This document shows, piece after piece, positions 1-9,486 of a DNA stretch of 64,000 nucleotides. Made by a program: the position numbers and the translations under genes. How positions within the stretch are numbered: position 1 is the stretch's first letter; every line of letters starts with the position of its first letter. Origin of the DNA: Yersinia entomophaga (GTDB lineage Bacteria; Pseudomonadota; Gammaproteobacteria; Enterobacterales; Enterobacteriaceae); NCBI RefSeq assembly GCF_001656035.1, contig NZ_CP010029.1:2987602-3051601 (forward strand), read 5' to 3'. Below the pieces are notes generated by a model. That model had not been told where the DNA came from, made no database searches, and was given only the letters and a program-made list of their open reading frames with translations.

Positions 1-1
1 G

Positions 2-613
2 CTGTTTGCCGCTCTGGGAATGCACCCGCTGTATATCGACAGGCATCAGGAGCCGCATCTGACTTTACTGGATCAGCGGCTGTCGCAGAGATCGCCAAAA
101 GTGGTTGCAGTGGGCGAGATTGGGCTGGATCTGTATATGGAAAATCCGCAGTTCTCTCGCCAATTGGCGTTATTACAAGCGCAGCTTAAATTAGCTAAAC
201 GGTATGATTTACCAGTGATTTTGCATTCTCGCCGCACTCACGATCAACTGGCCGCGGCGCTGCGTAAAGCCGATCTGCCGCGCACCGGTGTAGTACATGG
301 TTTTGCCGGCAGTCTGGTACAAGCGCAGGCGTTTATTAAATTAGGCTATTACATCGGCGTGGGTGGCACTATTAGCTATGAGCGAGCGCAGAAAACCAGA
401 AAAGTGATGGCCGAGTTACCGCTGGAAGCGCTGTTGCTGGAAACCGATGCGCCGGATATGCCGCTGGCCGGTTTTCAGGGACAACCGAATCGCCCTGAAC
501 GCACGGCGGACGTGTTCACTGTGCTGTGTGAATTACGATCCGAACCAGCGGATGTCATTGCGCAGCAGCTTTATGCCAACAGTGTGCGTTTGTTTAATCT
601 TCCTCCGGCGTAA
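2..613 (+). CDS. yjjV: TatD-family metal-dependent hydrolase YjjV (5' truncated)
   Basis: The window opens inside this gene: the reading frame is open from base 2, upstream of the first ATG at 20, and reads LFAALGMHP, which matches the interior of TatD-type DNases. About 203 codons remain of a usual length near 260. Visible family motifs are VGEIGLDL, the histidine-bearing HSRRTHD, VVHGFAGS and the C-terminal metal ligand segment ETDAPDMPL. TatD proteins are TIM-barrel metal-dependent phosphoesterases with 3'-5' exonuclease activity; the exact substrate of YjjV is less certain. The next gene lies about 390 bases downstream, behind its own CRP-type promoter. Identification is firm; only the N-terminus is missing because of the window edge. 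Confidence 0.93.
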   Translation: MFAALGMHPLYIDRHQEPHLTLLDQRLSQRSPKVVAVGEIGLDLYMENPQFSRQLALLQAQLKLAKRYDLPVILHSRRTHDQLAAALRKADLPRTGVVHGFAGSLVQAQAFIKLGYYIGVGGTISYERAQKTRKVMAELPLEALLLETDAPDMPLAGFQGQPNRPERTADVFTVLCELRSEPADVIAQQLYANSVRLFNLPPA

Positions 614-654
614 TACCTTTCATTTCACCGCGCAGTTGTGCTGACTACCTCCAT

Positions 655-732
655 TCATCCCCGAGACTTAGTCGGCTAAGCTCCCAACCACTCACTCAGC
701 TGCCGCGTGGCTGCAACGAAAAATGAACGGAT
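655..732. repeat. Intergenic repeat, copy A
   Basis: About 78 bases that recur in imperfect form at 8224-8299. The shared parts are a hairpin arm pair CTTAG-TCGG-CTAAG (667-680), the following GCTCC, CTCAG-TGC-like block, and GCAACGA. It lies downstream of yjjV. The recurrence in two unrelated intergenic gaps suggests a dispersed short repeat; I recall similar sequences in Yersinia and Serratia genomes but could not check that here. Confidence 0.6.
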
Positions 733-819
733 GGCTAACAACGGGCTGAACGTCATTGAAGCCCCTGAATGAGTTACTTAGCGTGGTAACATCCTAACTA
801 CTAATAACGGCTATAATTA

Positions 820-913
820 TGTGAATCTGATCACGTTTCCAGTCATTTGGTTGCTTCTTTGTGTGTTTATTTGTGACAGGGATTGTTTGCGATTTGAGCC
901 ATGACGCTATAAT
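820..913 (+). promoter_or_regulatory. nupC promoter with two CRP sites (CRP/CytR type)
   Basis: A strong CRP site TGTGA-N6-TCACG lies at 820-835 and a weaker one, TGTGA-N6-TTGTT, at 872-887. Their centres are 52 bp apart. A perfect TATAAT is at 908-913, so transcription should start near 920, which puts the CRP centres near -41 and -93. That geometry is the known E. coli deoP2-type arrangement, where CytR binds between the two CRP dimers. CytR binding is inferred from the spacing; I did not define a CytR half-site. Confidence 0.8.
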
Positions 914-1000
914 CCCCCCGAATTCAAAAAAGAAATATGTGGTCTGAACGCATATTAAATCGTGTCATTCTCCATTTAATACATACACAGGGAACATCAG

Positions 1001-2278
1001 ATGCAACCCATCATGAGTTTGGTCGGGATGGCGGTACTGATATTAATTGCTGTCTTACTCTCGAGTAACTTTAGGGCTATTAATATCCGCACCGTCGTAG
1101 GCGCTTTTATTATCCAGATTGGCGTCGGAGCATTGGTTTTGTATGTGCCGATCGGTCGCCGTATTTTGGGCGGAATGTCCGAAGGCGTAGCGAATGTGAT
1201 CGCCTATGGTAACGAAGGGATTTCATTTATTTTCGGCGGACTGGTCTCCGACAAGATGTTTGAAGTTTTCGGCGGCGGTGGCTTTGTTTTCGCCCTGCGC
1301 GTTCTGCCGGTTATCGTCTTTTTCTCCTCACTGATCGCGGTACTTTATTACCTCGGAATCATGCAGCTGGTGATTCGCGTACTGGGTGGCGGCCTGCAAA
1401 AACTGCTGGGGACTTCCCGCACTGAATCCCTGTCGGCTACCGCGAATATCTTCGTTGGTCAGACAGAAGCGCCGTTGGTGGTACGTCCGTACATCTCTAC
1501 CATGACACAATCTGAGCTGTTTGCCGTGATGTGCGGTGGCCTGGCGTCGGTTGCGGGTTCAGTATTGGCGGGTTATGCGCAAATGGGCGTGCCGTTGGAA
1601 TACCTGATTGCCGCGTCCTTTATGGCCGCGCCAGGTGGCTTGCTGTTTGCCAAATTGATGGTGCCGGAAACTGAAAAAACGCACGATCACGAAGATGCAA
1701 CCAAGCTGATTCCTGAAGCCGATCGCCCAGCGAACGTCATCGATGCAGCGGCAACCGGTGCGGCTTCCGGTATGCAATTGGCGTTGAACGTGGGTGCAAT
1801 GCTGTTGGCATTCATCGCGTTAATCGCTTTGTTGAACGGCATTTTAGGCGGTATTGGCGGCTGGTTTGATTATCCGCAGCTCTCGCTGGAATTGATTCTA
1901 GGCTGGGTATTCTCGCCAATTGCTTTCCTGATTGGCGTGCCGTGGAGCGAAGCGACGGTGGCGGGTTCCTTTATCGGTCAGAAGATTATCGTCAATGAAT
2001 TCGTGGCCTTTATGAACTTCGGTCAGTATTTGAAAGCCGATGAGTTGGTTATTGCCGCTGGTTTGCCAGTACTTTCCGATCATACCAAAGCCATTATTTC
2101 TTTTGCTCTGTGCGGTTTTGCCAACCTTTCATCCGTGGCAATTCTGTTGGGCGGTCTGGGCAGCATGGCGCCGAATCGCCGTCATGACATTGCTCGTTTC
2201 GGTTTGAAAGCGGTGGCAGCAGGGACTTTATCTAATCTGATGAGCGCCACCATTGCCGGTTTCTTCCTGGCTCTGTAA
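1001..2278 (+). CDS. nupC: NupC/CNT-family nucleoside transporter
   Basis: Inner-membrane sodium- or proton-coupled concentrative nucleoside transporter of 425 residues with many hydrophobic segments. It resembles the structurally solved Vibrio cholerae CNT and E. coli NupX more than the 400-residue E. coli NupC. The substrate-site motif GQTEAP falls at residues 153-158, the same numbering as in the Vibrio protein; the second site is represented by NEFVAF and CGFANLSS near the C-terminus. The ATG at 1001 is preceded by AGGGA at a good distance; an internal ATG four codons later is less likely. The gene has its own CRP-type promoter and terminator, and lies just upstream of deoCABD, so import and catabolism of nucleosides are adjacent and probably co-regulated. 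Confidence 0.93.
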   Translation: MQPIMSLVGMAVLILIAVLLSSNFRAINIRTVVGAFIIQIGVGALVLYVPIGRRILGGMSEGVANVIAYGNEGISFIFGGLVSDKMFEVFGGGGFVFALRVLPVIVFFSSLIAVLYYLGIMQLVIRVLGGGLQKLLGTSRTESLSATANIFVGQTEAPLVVRPYISTMTQSELFAVMCGGLASVAGSVLAGYAQMGVPLEYLIAASFMAAPGGLLFAKLMVPETEKTHDHEDATKLIPEADRPANVIDAAATGAASGMQLALNVGAMLLAFIALIALLNGILGGIGGWFDYPQLSLELILGWVFSPIAFLIGVPWSEATVAGSFIGQKIIVNEFVAFMNFGQYLKADELVIAAGLPVLSDHTKAIISFALCGFANLSSVAILLGGLGSMAPNRRHDIARFGLKAVAAGTLSNLMSATIAGFFLAL

Positions 2279-2337
2279 TTCATATCGATTTGTAAAATAT
2301 AATATTCTGCAAAGGTAGATTGTTTGTAGAATAGCGT

Positions 2338-2375
2338 GCTGGCGGGGACGGTTATCACCCGCCAGCCTGTTTTTC
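2338..2375 (+). terminator. Rho-independent terminator of nupC
   Basis: A perfect 9-bp stem (GCTGGCGGG, 2338-2346, with CCCGCCAGC, 2358-2366) is followed by CTGTTTTT. It separates nupC from the deo promoter. Confidence 0.85.
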
Positions 2376-2500
2376 CCTTCCGGTGACTCAGGCCGTTTGT
2401 GCGTATTGTCATCACCGTCGTCGCACGGAATTAGATGAATAGGCTATTCTTGATGCGAGAGCGAAAGATAGTCTGCACTTATCGATAAATCAGGTTATTT

Positions 2501-2595
2501 TGTGACTCAATTCACATATAATTCAGACCTGTTACAAATAACTATTAATTAATGTGAGTATTAACACATCTCATTTGAGCGCTTCATGCTCAAAT
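2501..2595 (+). promoter_or_regulatory. deo operon promoter with twin CRP sites (deoP2-like)
   Basis: A perfect CRP half-site pair TGTGA-N6-TCACA is at 2501-2516 and a second, TGTGA-N6-ACACA, at 2553-2568. The centres are again 52 bp apart, as upstream of nupC. A class II start is expected near 2601, with a weak -10 (TCAAAT, 2590-2595). In E. coli deoP2 is activated by CRP and repressed by CytR and DeoR; only the CRP sites are directly visible here. Confidence 0.8.
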
Positions 2596-2600
2596 AGAGA

Positions 2601-2818
2601 CAGCTGGCTTTTCTTGTGGAAAAGCTAAGTGCGGTGAGATGGATCTCAGTTGCCGCTGCGGGAGCAAATCCCAAGGGCGCTATCTTCAAGGAACCAAGTC
2701 CGCTCGCCAACGTGTTGAGCTGCATGGCCTGGAATTTCCATAGGAAATTGCCGTCAGTTCATAAATGAATGCTCGGTTTTGGCGCGGTGCCGAAGCTGAA
2801 ATAGAGTTGGAGAGTTTT
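2601..2818 (+). other. Long 5' leader of deoC with palindromes and a 34-codon frame
   Basis: About 218 bases separate the inferred start site from deoC. The leader contains a perfect 7-bp inverted repeat (AATTTCC-ATA-GGAAATT near 2733-2749) and an ATG-initiated frame of 34 codons (2639-2743) that ends just inside it. I recognise no riboswitch and no known leader peptide. The small frame may be chance. Confidence 0.3.
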
Positions 2819-3598
2819 ATGACCGATTTAACCGCCAGCGCGAAACGTGCGCTCAGTTTGATGGATTTGACCACTCTGAATGACGACGATACCGATCAAA
2901 AGGTTATCGATCTTTGTCATCAGGCAAAAACCCCTGCGGGTCATACTGCGGCTGTCTGCATTTATCCTCGTTTTATTCCGATTGCTCGTAAAACGCTACG
3001 GGAACAGGGTACCCCTGAGATCCGTATTGCCACAGTGACCAATTTCCCGCATGGCAATGACGATATCGACATTGCTTTGACCGAGACCCGCGCGGCTATT
3101 GCCTACGGCGCCGATGAAGTAGACGTGGTGTTCCCATATCGCGCGCTGATGGCTGGTAACGATAAAGTGGGCTTCGAGCTGGTAAAAGTGTGCAAAGAGG
3201 CCTGTGCCGCCGCCAACGTATTGCTGAAAGTCATCATCGAAACCGGTGAATTGAAACAGCAACATTTGATCCGTCAGGCTTCTGAAATTGCGATTAAAGC
3301 GGGCGCTGATTTCATTAAAACCTCAACCGGGAAAGTACCGGTGAACGCGACGCTGGAAAGTGCGGAAATCATGATTCGCACCATTCACGATTTGGGCGTA
3401 GGCAAAGAAGTCGGCTTCAAACCTGCTGGCGGTGTGCGTACTGCAGAAGACGCGGCTGCATTCCTGAAACTGGCGGACGGTATCATGGGCGAAGGTTGGG
3501 CGGATGCGCGCCATTTCCGCTTCGGTGCATCCAGCCTGTTAGCCAGCTTGCTGACCACTTTAGGTCATCACAGCACAGCCAAACCCGGCGGTTATTAA
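2819..3598 (+). CDS. deoC: Deoxyribose-phosphate aldolase
   Basis: Class I aldolase that cleaves 2-deoxyribose 5-phosphate to acetaldehyde and glyceraldehyde 3-phosphate, the last step of deoxynucleoside catabolism. With the ATG at 2819 the product is 259 residues, the same as E. coli DeoC, and begins [12 protein letters not shown]. An in-frame ATG at 2765 would add 18 residues with no family counterpart; the 2819 start has GGAGAG just upstream. The Schiff-base lysine lies in [10 protein letters not shown] and the second active-site lysine in VGFKPAGG. First gene of deoCABD. Confidence 0.97.
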   Translation: MTDLTASAKRALSLMDLTTLNDDDTDQKVIDLCHQAKTPAGHTAAVCIYPRFIPIARKTLREQGTPEIRIATVTNFPHGNDDIDIALTETRAAIAYGADEVDVVFPYRALMAGNDKVGFELVKVCKEACAAANVLLKVIIETGELKQQHLIRQASEIAIKAGADFIKTSTGKVPVNATLESAEIMIRTIHDLGVGKEVGFKPAGGVRTAEDAAAFLKLADGIMGEGWADARHFRFGASSLLASLLTTLGHHSTAKPGGY

Positions 3599-3611
3599 TT
3601 ATTGCAGATGC

Positions 3612-3634
3612 ACGACGGGCACTGCGCCCGCCGT
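3612..3634 (+). other. Hairpin between deoC and deoA
   Basis: Nine-bp stem with one mismatch (ACGACGGGC with GCCCGCCGT) and a five-base loop, without a T-run. It is more likely an mRNA-stability or processing element than a terminator. Confidence 0.4.
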
Positions 3635-3700
3635 GTTGCTATTGCTGAAAAGGCACAATGCGCTTTTCGATTTCCCATTCAGGTCAAGCAGGGGGATGCC

Positions 3701-5023
3701 TTGTTTCTGGCACAAGAAATTATTCGTAAAAAACGCGACGGTCTGCCGTTGAGCGAAGAAGAAATTCGTTTCTTCATCAATGGTATTCGCGACAATGTTG
3801 TTTCCGAAGGGCAGATCGCCGCTTTGGCGATGACCATTTATTTTCATGATATGAGCATGCCTGAACGCGTGGCGCTGACTATGGCAATGCGCGATTCCGG
3901 TACCGTGCTGGACTGGAAAAGTCTCAAGCTGAATGGCCCTATTGTGGATAAGCATTCTACCGGTGGCGTTGGCGATGTGACTTCGTTAATGCTCGGCCCA
4001 ATGGTAGCGGCTTGCGGCGGTTATGTTCCTATGATTTCAGGCCGTGGCCTGGGCCATACCGGCGGTACACTGGATAAGCTGGAGGCCATTCCTGGCTTTG
4101 ATATTTTCCCGGATGATAATACTTTCCGTAAGATTATTCAGGATGTTGGCGTCGCAATCATCGGCCAGACCAGTTCATTGGCTCCGGCGGATAAACGTTT
4201 TTACGCCACTCGCGATATTACTGCGACCGTGGATTCCATTCCGCTGATTACCGCTTCTATTCTGGCGAAGAAACTGGCGGAAGGCCTGGATGCGCTGGTG
4301 ATGGACGTTAAAGTCGGTTCTGGTGCCTTTATGCCAACCTATCAACTGTCCGCAGATTTGGCGCAGGCGATTGTCGGCGTTGCCAACGGCGCGGGTTGTA
4401 AAACAACGGCTCTGCTGACTGATATGAATCAGGTGCTGGCATCCAGCGCCGGTAACGGTGTGGAAGTTCGTGAAGCCGTACGCTTCCTGACCGGTGAATA
4501 TCGCAATCCGCGCTTGCTGGAAGTGACGATGGCGCTGTGCGTCGAAATGTTGCTTTCCGGCGGGTTGGCGAACTCCGAAACCGATGCGCGCGCTAAGCTA
4601 CAGGCGGTATTGGATAACGGTAAAGCGGCAGAAGTCTTTGGTCGCATGATTGCGGCTCAGAAAGGCCCGACTGATTTCGTTGAACGTTACGACAGCTATT
4701 TGCCGGTGGCGATGCTGAGCAAACCGGTCTTTGCAGAAAAACCGGGCATTATCACCGCGATGGATACCCGCGCGCTGGGGATGTCTGTGGTAGCGCTGGG
4801 CGGCGGTCGTCGCCGTGCTACCGATTCAATCGACTACAGCGTTGGCCTGACCGATATGGCGCGTCTGGGCGATAAAATGGATAGCGAACGTCCGTTGGCA
4901 GTGATTCATGCCAACAATGAAAGTGACTGGCAGCAGGCGGCTGATGCAGTACGCGCGGCCATGACGCTGGGTGACAAAGCGTTAGAACAAACGCCGGTGG
5001 TTTATCGTCGGATTACCGAATAA
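3701..5023 (+). CDS. deoA: Thymidine phosphorylase
   Basis: Phosphorolysis of thymidine (and deoxyuridine) to the base plus deoxyribose 1-phosphate, in the cytoplasm. The best start is a TTG at 3701, preceded by AGGGGG at five bases. It gives exactly 440 residues, the E. coli length, beginning (M)[13 protein letters not shown]. The frame stays open upstream to 3602 but that extension has no family match. The phosphate/nucleoside-binding segment KHSTGGVGD and the dimer and lid regions are intact. It sits between deoC and deoB, about 100 bases after deoC with a hairpin in the gap. The TTG start may lower its translation relative to neighbours. Confidence 0.96.
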   Translation: MFLAQEIIRKKRDGLPLSEEEIRFFINGIRDNVVSEGQIAALAMTIYFHDMSMPERVALTMAMRDSGTVLDWKSLKLNGPIVDKHSTGGVGDVTSLMLGPMVAACGGYVPMISGRGLGHTGGTLDKLEAIPGFDIFPDDNTFRKIIQDVGVAIIGQTSSLAPADKRFYATRDITATVDSIPLITASILAKKLAEGLDALVMDVKVGSGAFMPTYQLSADLAQAIVGVANGAGCKTTALLTDMNQVLASSAGNGVEVREAVRFLTGEYRNPRLLEVTMALCVEMLLSGGLANSETDARAKLQAVLDNGKAAEVFGRMIAAQKGPTDFVERYDSYLPVAMLSKPVFAEKPGIITAMDTRALGMSVVALGGGRRRATDSIDYSVGLTDMARLGDKMDSERPLAVIHANNESDWQQAADAVRAAMTLGDKALEQTPVVYRRITE

Positions 5024-5108
5024 GCTTTCTTTATTCACTACGAATTTGGCGCAGTAAGGCATGTTGGCCGTACTGCTCCCACAGCGTGAGTTCACGCAGG
5101 AGAAAATG

Positions 5109-6332
5109 ATGAAACGTACATTTATTATGGTATTAGACTCATTTGGTATCGGTGCTAGCGCTGATGCTGGCAAGTTTAACGATGAAGGTGCCAACACCCT
5201 CGGCCACATCGCTGAAGCCTGTGCCCGCGGTGATGCTGATATTGGACGTAAAGGCCCGCTGACGTTGCCGAACCTGAGCCGTTTAGGGCTGGGTAAAGCC
5301 GCTGAAGAATCCTGCGGTACTTTCCCTGTGGGTCTGGATAAAGATGCTGACATCATTGGTGCCTATGCTTACGCCAGCGAATTATCTTCCGGTAAAGACA
5401 CTCCGTCAGGCCATTGGGAAATTGCAGGTGTGCCAGTTCTGTTTGATTGGGGCTATTTCAGCGACGTTGAGAACAGTTTCCCGCAGGAATTGCTGGATAA
5501 ACTGGTTAAGCGCGCCAACCTGCCGGGCTACCTAGGCAACTGCCATTCATCCGGTACTGTAATTTTGGATCAGTTGGGCGAAGAACATATGAAAACCGGC
5601 AAGCCGATTTTCTATACCTCTGCTGACTCGGTTTTCCAGATTGCTTGCCACGAAGAAACTTTCGGACTGGATCGTCTGTATGAGCTGTGTGAAATCGCTC
5701 GCGAAGAGTTAACCGAAGGCGGCTACAACATTGGTCGCGTTATCGCTCGTCCGTTTATCGGCGACAAACCGGGTAACTTCCAGCGTACTGGTAACCGCCA
5801 CGATCTGGCCGTTGAACCGCCAGCGCCAACCATTTTGAAAAAGCTGGTTGATGAGAAACAGGGTGAGGTGGTTTCTATCGGCAAAATCGCCGATATCTAC
5901 GCACACGTGGGCATCACTCACAAAGTCAAAGCTACCGGTATTGATGCTTTGTTCGACGCTACTTTGGAAGAAATGAAGAAAGCGGGCGATAACGCCATCG
6001 TCTTTACCAACTTCGTGGATTTCGACTCTTCTTACGGCCACCGCCGCGATGTGGCAGGTTATGCCGCCGCGCTGGAACTGTTCGATCGCCGCTTGCCAGA
6101 ATTGCTGGAATTGGTGAAAGATGACGACATTATCATCTTCACCGCTGACCACGGTTGCGATCCAACCTGGCCGGGTACCGATCACACCCGTGAGCACATT
6201 CCAGTGCTGGTTTACGGTCCCAAAGTGAAACCGGGTTCTCTCGGTCATCGCGATACTTTCGCTGACATCGGCCAGACCGTCGCGAAATATTTTGATTTGT
6301 CACCGATGGATTACGGCAAACCAATGTTTTGA
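5109..6332 (+). CDS. deoB: Phosphopentomutase
   Basis: Interconverts (deoxy)ribose 1-phosphate and 5-phosphate, joining the phosphorylase reactions to DeoC. It belongs to the alkaline-phosphatase metal-hydrolase superfamily: the metal and phosphate residues appear in VLDSFGIG at the N-terminus and [10 protein letters not shown] and [10 protein letters not shown] near the C-terminus. The second of two adjacent ATGs (5109) gives 407 residues, as in E. coli (MKR...), with AGGAG at six bases; the first (5106) would be too close. Third gene of the deo operon, 85 bases after deoA. Confidence 0.97.
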   Translation: MKRTFIMVLDSFGIGASADAGKFNDEGANTLGHIAEACARGDADIGRKGPLTLPNLSRLGLGKAAEESCGTFPVGLDKDADIIGAYAYASELSSGKDTPSGHWEIAGVPVLFDWGYFSDVENSFPQELLDKLVKRANLPGYLGNCHSSGTVILDQLGEEHMKTGKPIFYTSADSVFQIACHEETFGLDRLYELCEIAREELTEGGYNIGRVIARPFIGDKPGNFQRTGNRHDLAVEPPAPTILKKLVDEKQGEVVSIGKIADIYAHVGITHKVKATGIDALFDATLEEMKKAGDNAIVFTNFVDFDSSYGHRRDVAGYAAALELFDRRLPELLELVKDDDIIIFTADHGCDPTWPGTDHTREHIPVLVYGPKVKPGSLGHRDTFADIGQTVAKYFDLSPMDYGKPMF

Positions 6333-6407
6333 TTATCTGCGTCGGACCGTTTATGGCGGTCGACCGGTGATTTTATTTAATATTTTTGATTTATAAGGAA
6401 AATAATT

Positions 6408-7127
6408 ATGGCTACGCCACATATCAATGCTGAAATGGGTGATTTTGCTGACGTTGTCCTGATGCCAGGGGACCCGCTGCGAGCAAAATTCATCGCAGAA
6501 ACCTTCCTGCAAGACGTGCGTCAGGTTAACAATGTGCGTGGCATGCTGGGGTTCACCGGTACTTATAAAGGCCGCAAAATCTCGGTAATGGGTCACGGTA
6601 TGGGTATTCCATCCTGCTCAATCTACGCGAAAGAACTGATCACCGATTTCGGCGTGAAAAAAATCATTCGCGTGGGTTCATGTGGCGCAGTTCGTAACGA
6701 TGTAAAACTGCGTGACGTTGTGATTGGTATGGGTGCCTGCACCGATTCCAAAGTTAACCGTCTGCGTTTTAAAGATCACGATTATGCGGCTATCGCTGAT
6801 TTCGATATGGTGCGTAACGCTGTTGACGCCGCTAAAGCCAAAGGCGTTCCAGCACGCGTCGGTAATATTTTCTCCGCTGATTTATTCTATACGCCAGACC
6901 CACAAATGTTTGATGTAATGGAAAAATACGGCATTTTGGGCGTGGAAATGGAAGCTGCCGGTATCTACGGCGTAGCGGCAGAATTTGGTGCTAAAGCGCT
7001 GACTATCTGTACCGTTTCTGACCATATCCGTACCGGTGAACAAACTACCGCAGAAGAACGCCAAACGACCTTCAACGACATGATTGAAATCGCGTTGGAA
7101 TCTGTTCTGCTGGGCGATAAAGAGTAA
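6408..7127 (+). CDS. deoD: Purine nucleoside phosphorylase
   Basis: Hexameric PNP that splits purine (deoxy)nucleosides with phosphate. It has 239 residues, the E. coli length, starting [18 protein letters not shown]. Family landmarks are [33 protein letters not shown] and the catalytic-region SDHIRTGE. The start is preceded by AAGGA. Last gene of deoCABD and followed by a strong terminator. Confidence 0.97.
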   Translation: MATPHINAEMGDFADVVLMPGDPLRAKFIAETFLQDVRQVNNVRGMLGFTGTYKGRKISVMGHGMGIPSCSIYAKELITDFGVKKIIRVGSCGAVRNDVKLRDVVIGMGACTDSKVNRLRFKDHDYAAIADFDMVRNAVDAAKAKGVPARVGNIFSADLFYTPDPQMFDVMEKYGILGVEMEAAGIYGVAAEFGAKALTICTVSDHIRTGEQTTAEERQTTFNDMIEIALESVLLGDKE

Positions 7128-7150
7128 TAGCCCGGGCTACAATTTCTTCT

Positions 7151-7181
7151 GAGCCGCACACTCCGCTGCGGCTCTTTTTTT
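7151..7181 (+). terminator. Terminator of the deo operon
   Basis: Perfect 8-bp stem GAGCCGCA/TGCGGCTC followed by a run of Ts. Confidence 0.9.
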
Positions 7182-7214
7182 ATCAATACTTTCTGTTTCT
7201 CTGTTTCTTTCTAT

Positions 7215-7394
7215 ATGCGTCAACAGGTTCCAGATATCACCCCTGAACATTGGCTACAAGCGCAGCGTTTGGTTGAGATATTTTGGCTTCGAGTGGCTGA
7301 TCATTCAGCTATCTGTTTGGAATTCAGTGCGATAGCATTGCCAAATGCAGGAAAAGTTGGCTCACTCACGCCACGTATCCAACGCATGGCCTGA
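7215..7394 (+). pseudogene. Probable C-terminal remnant of a YjjJ/HipA-like protein
   Basis: A 59-codon frame ends two bases before the 3' end of ytjB. Its protein contains HWLQAQRLVEIFWLRVADHS followed by a helical tail ending TPRIQRMA, which resembles, from memory, the extreme C-terminus of HipA-family proteins of the YjjJ group (a Phe-Trp-x-Arg-Val-Ala helix). The position agrees: in E. coli yjjJ lies directly after deoD, then lplA and ytjB. No N-terminal kinase-like part is present and no ribosome binding site is obvious. I infer a deletion relic; it could also be an unrelated small ORF. Confidence 0.45.
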
Positions 7395-7396
7395 AC

Positions 7397-8107
7397 CTAC
7401 TTTTTGACCTGCGATTCCTCGGTTCTTTCCGTAGATTTGCTGGCAGTTGAATCCGCATTGGATGATTCCCCTGATTCGCTGTCTTCTTCTACCGGCGTAT
7501 TGGCAGTGAGCAGATAAGGCGATTGCTGCCAGCGGCTACGGCGATGCTGCAATAAGGTTCTGGCCAGAATAATACCGACCGCCAGCGCGACCAGAATCAT
7601 TAAACGCAGTAAGTTGGTGGTGTTATCCACCTGCTTGGATTCGGTTGCCAGTACGTGGGTATCCAACGTCATGCGCAAAAAGCCGCTAGGCCCGTTCTTG
7701 CCGGGAATCATCTCCACAATCTGATGATTGAAATAACTGCCGGGGCGTTTGCCGTCCAGCGCCAACCGGTCACGCACTTTGACTTTTTCGCCAGAATCCG
7801 CGACCAAAGTGCCGTCAATCAAATACACACTGGCATCCAGTATGCGACTCGCCTGCGTCAACTGTTTCAGGACTTCATCGACCTTCTGGCTATCCACGTC
7901 GTCATTGTTGCTATCCATAATCGGAGACAGGCTAAAAGCCACCTGTTTCGCCAGCGTTTTCGCCAGCTCTTCCACCTGTTCGGAGCGTGCCAACTGGTGG
8001 CTGAGGCTGAAATAGGATGCGCCCTGCATAAGCAGCACAAGCAAAGCTAGACAAATCAGTACGATAGCAGTGCGATGCAGTCGAAATTTTAATTTAGCCC
8101 GGGCCAT
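7397..8107 (-). CDS. ytjB: Membrane protein YtjB (Smp)
   Basis: Inner-membrane protein of 236 residues, somewhat longer than E. coli YtjB because of a Ser/Glu-rich C-terminal tail. A transmembrane helix (about residues 15-32) is followed by a periplasmic sensor-like domain and a second helix (about 165-185) that leads to the short cytoplasmic tail. Conserved stretches include VRDRLALDGK and VDNTTNLLRL. The biochemical role is not established (the family is also called AhpA/Smp). It is divergent from serB, as in E. coli. Confidence 0.9.
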   Translation of the reverse strand: MARAKLKFRLHRTAIVLICLALLVLLMQGASYFSLSHQLARSEQVEELAKTLAKQVAFSLSPIMDSNNDDVDSQKVDEVLKQLTQASRILDASVYLIDGTLVADSGEKVKVRDRLALDGKRPGSYFNHQIVEMIPGKNGPSGFLRMTLDTHVLATESKQVDNTTNLLRLMILVALAVGIILARTLLQHRRSRWQQSPYLLTANTPVEEDSESGESSNADSTASKSTERTEESQVKK

Positions 8108-8223
8108 GCAGGTTCCTTACGCGTTTTGATGACTTTATGTTGCCAGAAGCAAGGACGATAGGATAGCTTGATGCATCGTTTTTACCCTTCATCTTTCTCG
8201 CTGCTGCGGTGTTGGCTGCTTTT

Positions 8224-8299
8224 GCTCACCCCAGTCGCTTAGTGGGCTAAGCTCCTGAGGATTCGCTCAGTCGCTGCTTGGCCGCAACGAGAAATTATT
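8224..8299. repeat. Intergenic repeat, copy B
   Basis: Second copy of the element at 655-732, in the ytjB-serB divergent gap and in the same orientation. The hairpin arms CTTAG-TGGG-CTAAG are at 8238-8251, followed by GCTCC and, later, CGCAACGAGAAAT. See copy A. Confidence 0.6.
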
Positions 8300-8316
8300 G
8301 GGCTTATATCGCAGCT

Positions 8317-8346
8317 TTGCTGTGATGTGAGGCTATTGGGTATATA
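8317..8346 (+). promoter_or_regulatory. Putative serB promoter
   Basis: TTGCTG (8317-8322) and TATATA (8341-8346) are 18 bp apart, about 30 bases before the serB start. It lies just downstream of repeat copy B. Confidence 0.5.
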
Positions 8347-8378
8347 TTGCCGATTCTGGGTTTCTACAGGAGCTTTTC

Positions 8379-9356
8379 ATGTCAAATAGTCTGACCTATT
8401 GCGATCTCCCCGCGGAGATTTATCAGTGGCCCGGTTTGCCGCTTTCTTTGAGTGGTGACGAGGTTATGCCGCTGGATTATCGTGCGGGCCATACGGGTTG
8501 GCTGTTGTACGGCAGAAAGCTGGATAAACAACGTATTACCGATTTTCAACGCCGTTTGGGCGCGGCGATGGTGATTGTCTCCGCTTGGTGCGTCGATGAC
8601 TATCAGGTGATTCGTCTGGCTGGTAGCCTGACACCGCGGATTAAAACGCTGGCGGACGAAAGCGGGCTCGATGTGGCTCCGCTAGGCGCAATTCCTCATT
8701 TGCGTACGCCGGGTTTATTGGTTATGGATATGGATTCCACGGCTATTCAGATCGAATGTATTGATGAAATAGCCAAATTAGCCGGCGTGGGCGACGAAGT
8801 GGCCGCTGTAACCGAGCGGGCAATGCAAGGGGAACTCGATTTCTCTGCCAGCCTGCGTCAGCGGGTAGGTACGCTGAAAGGAGCCGATGCCAATATTCTG
8901 AAACAGGTACGCGATACTTTGCCGCTGATGCCGGGGTTGGTCACGCTCGTGAAGAAATTACAGGCGCTGAACTGGCATGTGGCTATCGCTTCTGGCGGGT
9001 TCACTTATTATGCGGAATATCTGCGGGATAAGCTGCATCTGGACGCGGTAGCCGCCAATGAGCTGGAAATCCGTGACGGCAAACTGACCGGTCAGGTGCT
9101 GGGCCCGATTGTCGATGCGCAATACAAAGCCGACACACTGATTAAACTGGCGGAAAAACTGTCTATTCCGATTCAGCAAACCATTGCCATCGGCGACGGT
9201 GCCAACGATCTGAAAATGATGCAGGCAGCCGGTTTGGGGTTGGCGTTCCATGCTAAGCCTAAGGTTTATGCTAAAGCGAAAGTGGCGATTCGGCACGGTG
9301 ATTTGATGAGCGTGCTGTGTATTTTAAGCGGCAGTCTGAAGCACGAAGAACGCTAA
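8379..9356 (+). CDS. serB: Phosphoserine phosphatase
   Basis: Final step of serine synthesis: hydrolyses phosphoserine. The protein has 325 residues (E. coli 322). An N-terminal ACT-like regulatory part is followed by a HAD phosphatase with motif I DMDSTAIQ (nucleophile and acid/base aspartates), motif II around IASGGFT, and motif III GDGANDLKMM. Cytoplasmic. Start at an ATG with AGGAG upstream. It is followed by radA after about 130 bases, the same order as in E. coli. Confidence 0.96.
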   Translation: MSNSLTYCDLPAEIYQWPGLPLSLSGDEVMPLDYRAGHTGWLLYGRKLDKQRITDFQRRLGAAMVIVSAWCVDDYQVIRLAGSLTPRIKTLADESGLDVAPLGAIPHLRTPGLLVMDMDSTAIQIECIDEIAKLAGVGDEVAAVTERAMQGELDFSASLRQRVGTLKGADANILKQVRDTLPLMPGLVTLVKKLQALNWHVAIASGGFTYYAEYLRDKLHLDAVAANELEIRDGKLTGQVLGPIVDAQYKADTLIKLAEKLSIPIQQTIAIGDGANDLKMMQAAGLGLAFHAKPKVYAKAKVAIRHGDLMSVLCILSGSLKHEER

Positions 9357-9486
9357 TTCCCTACGTTTCTGGCGTGCTCGCTCAGTTTGCCGTCACGCCA
9401 GTAAACCGTAGGAAAATAGGCGGTTACAACGCTAAAACCTATTGAATTTTAAATTTATTGTTAGATCGTAATACAGAGGAAAAGAC

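Noticed and set aside
2765..2818. Upstream ATG extension of deoC
   Set aside because: It adds 18 residues with no family match, and the 2819 start gives the family length with a ribosome site.
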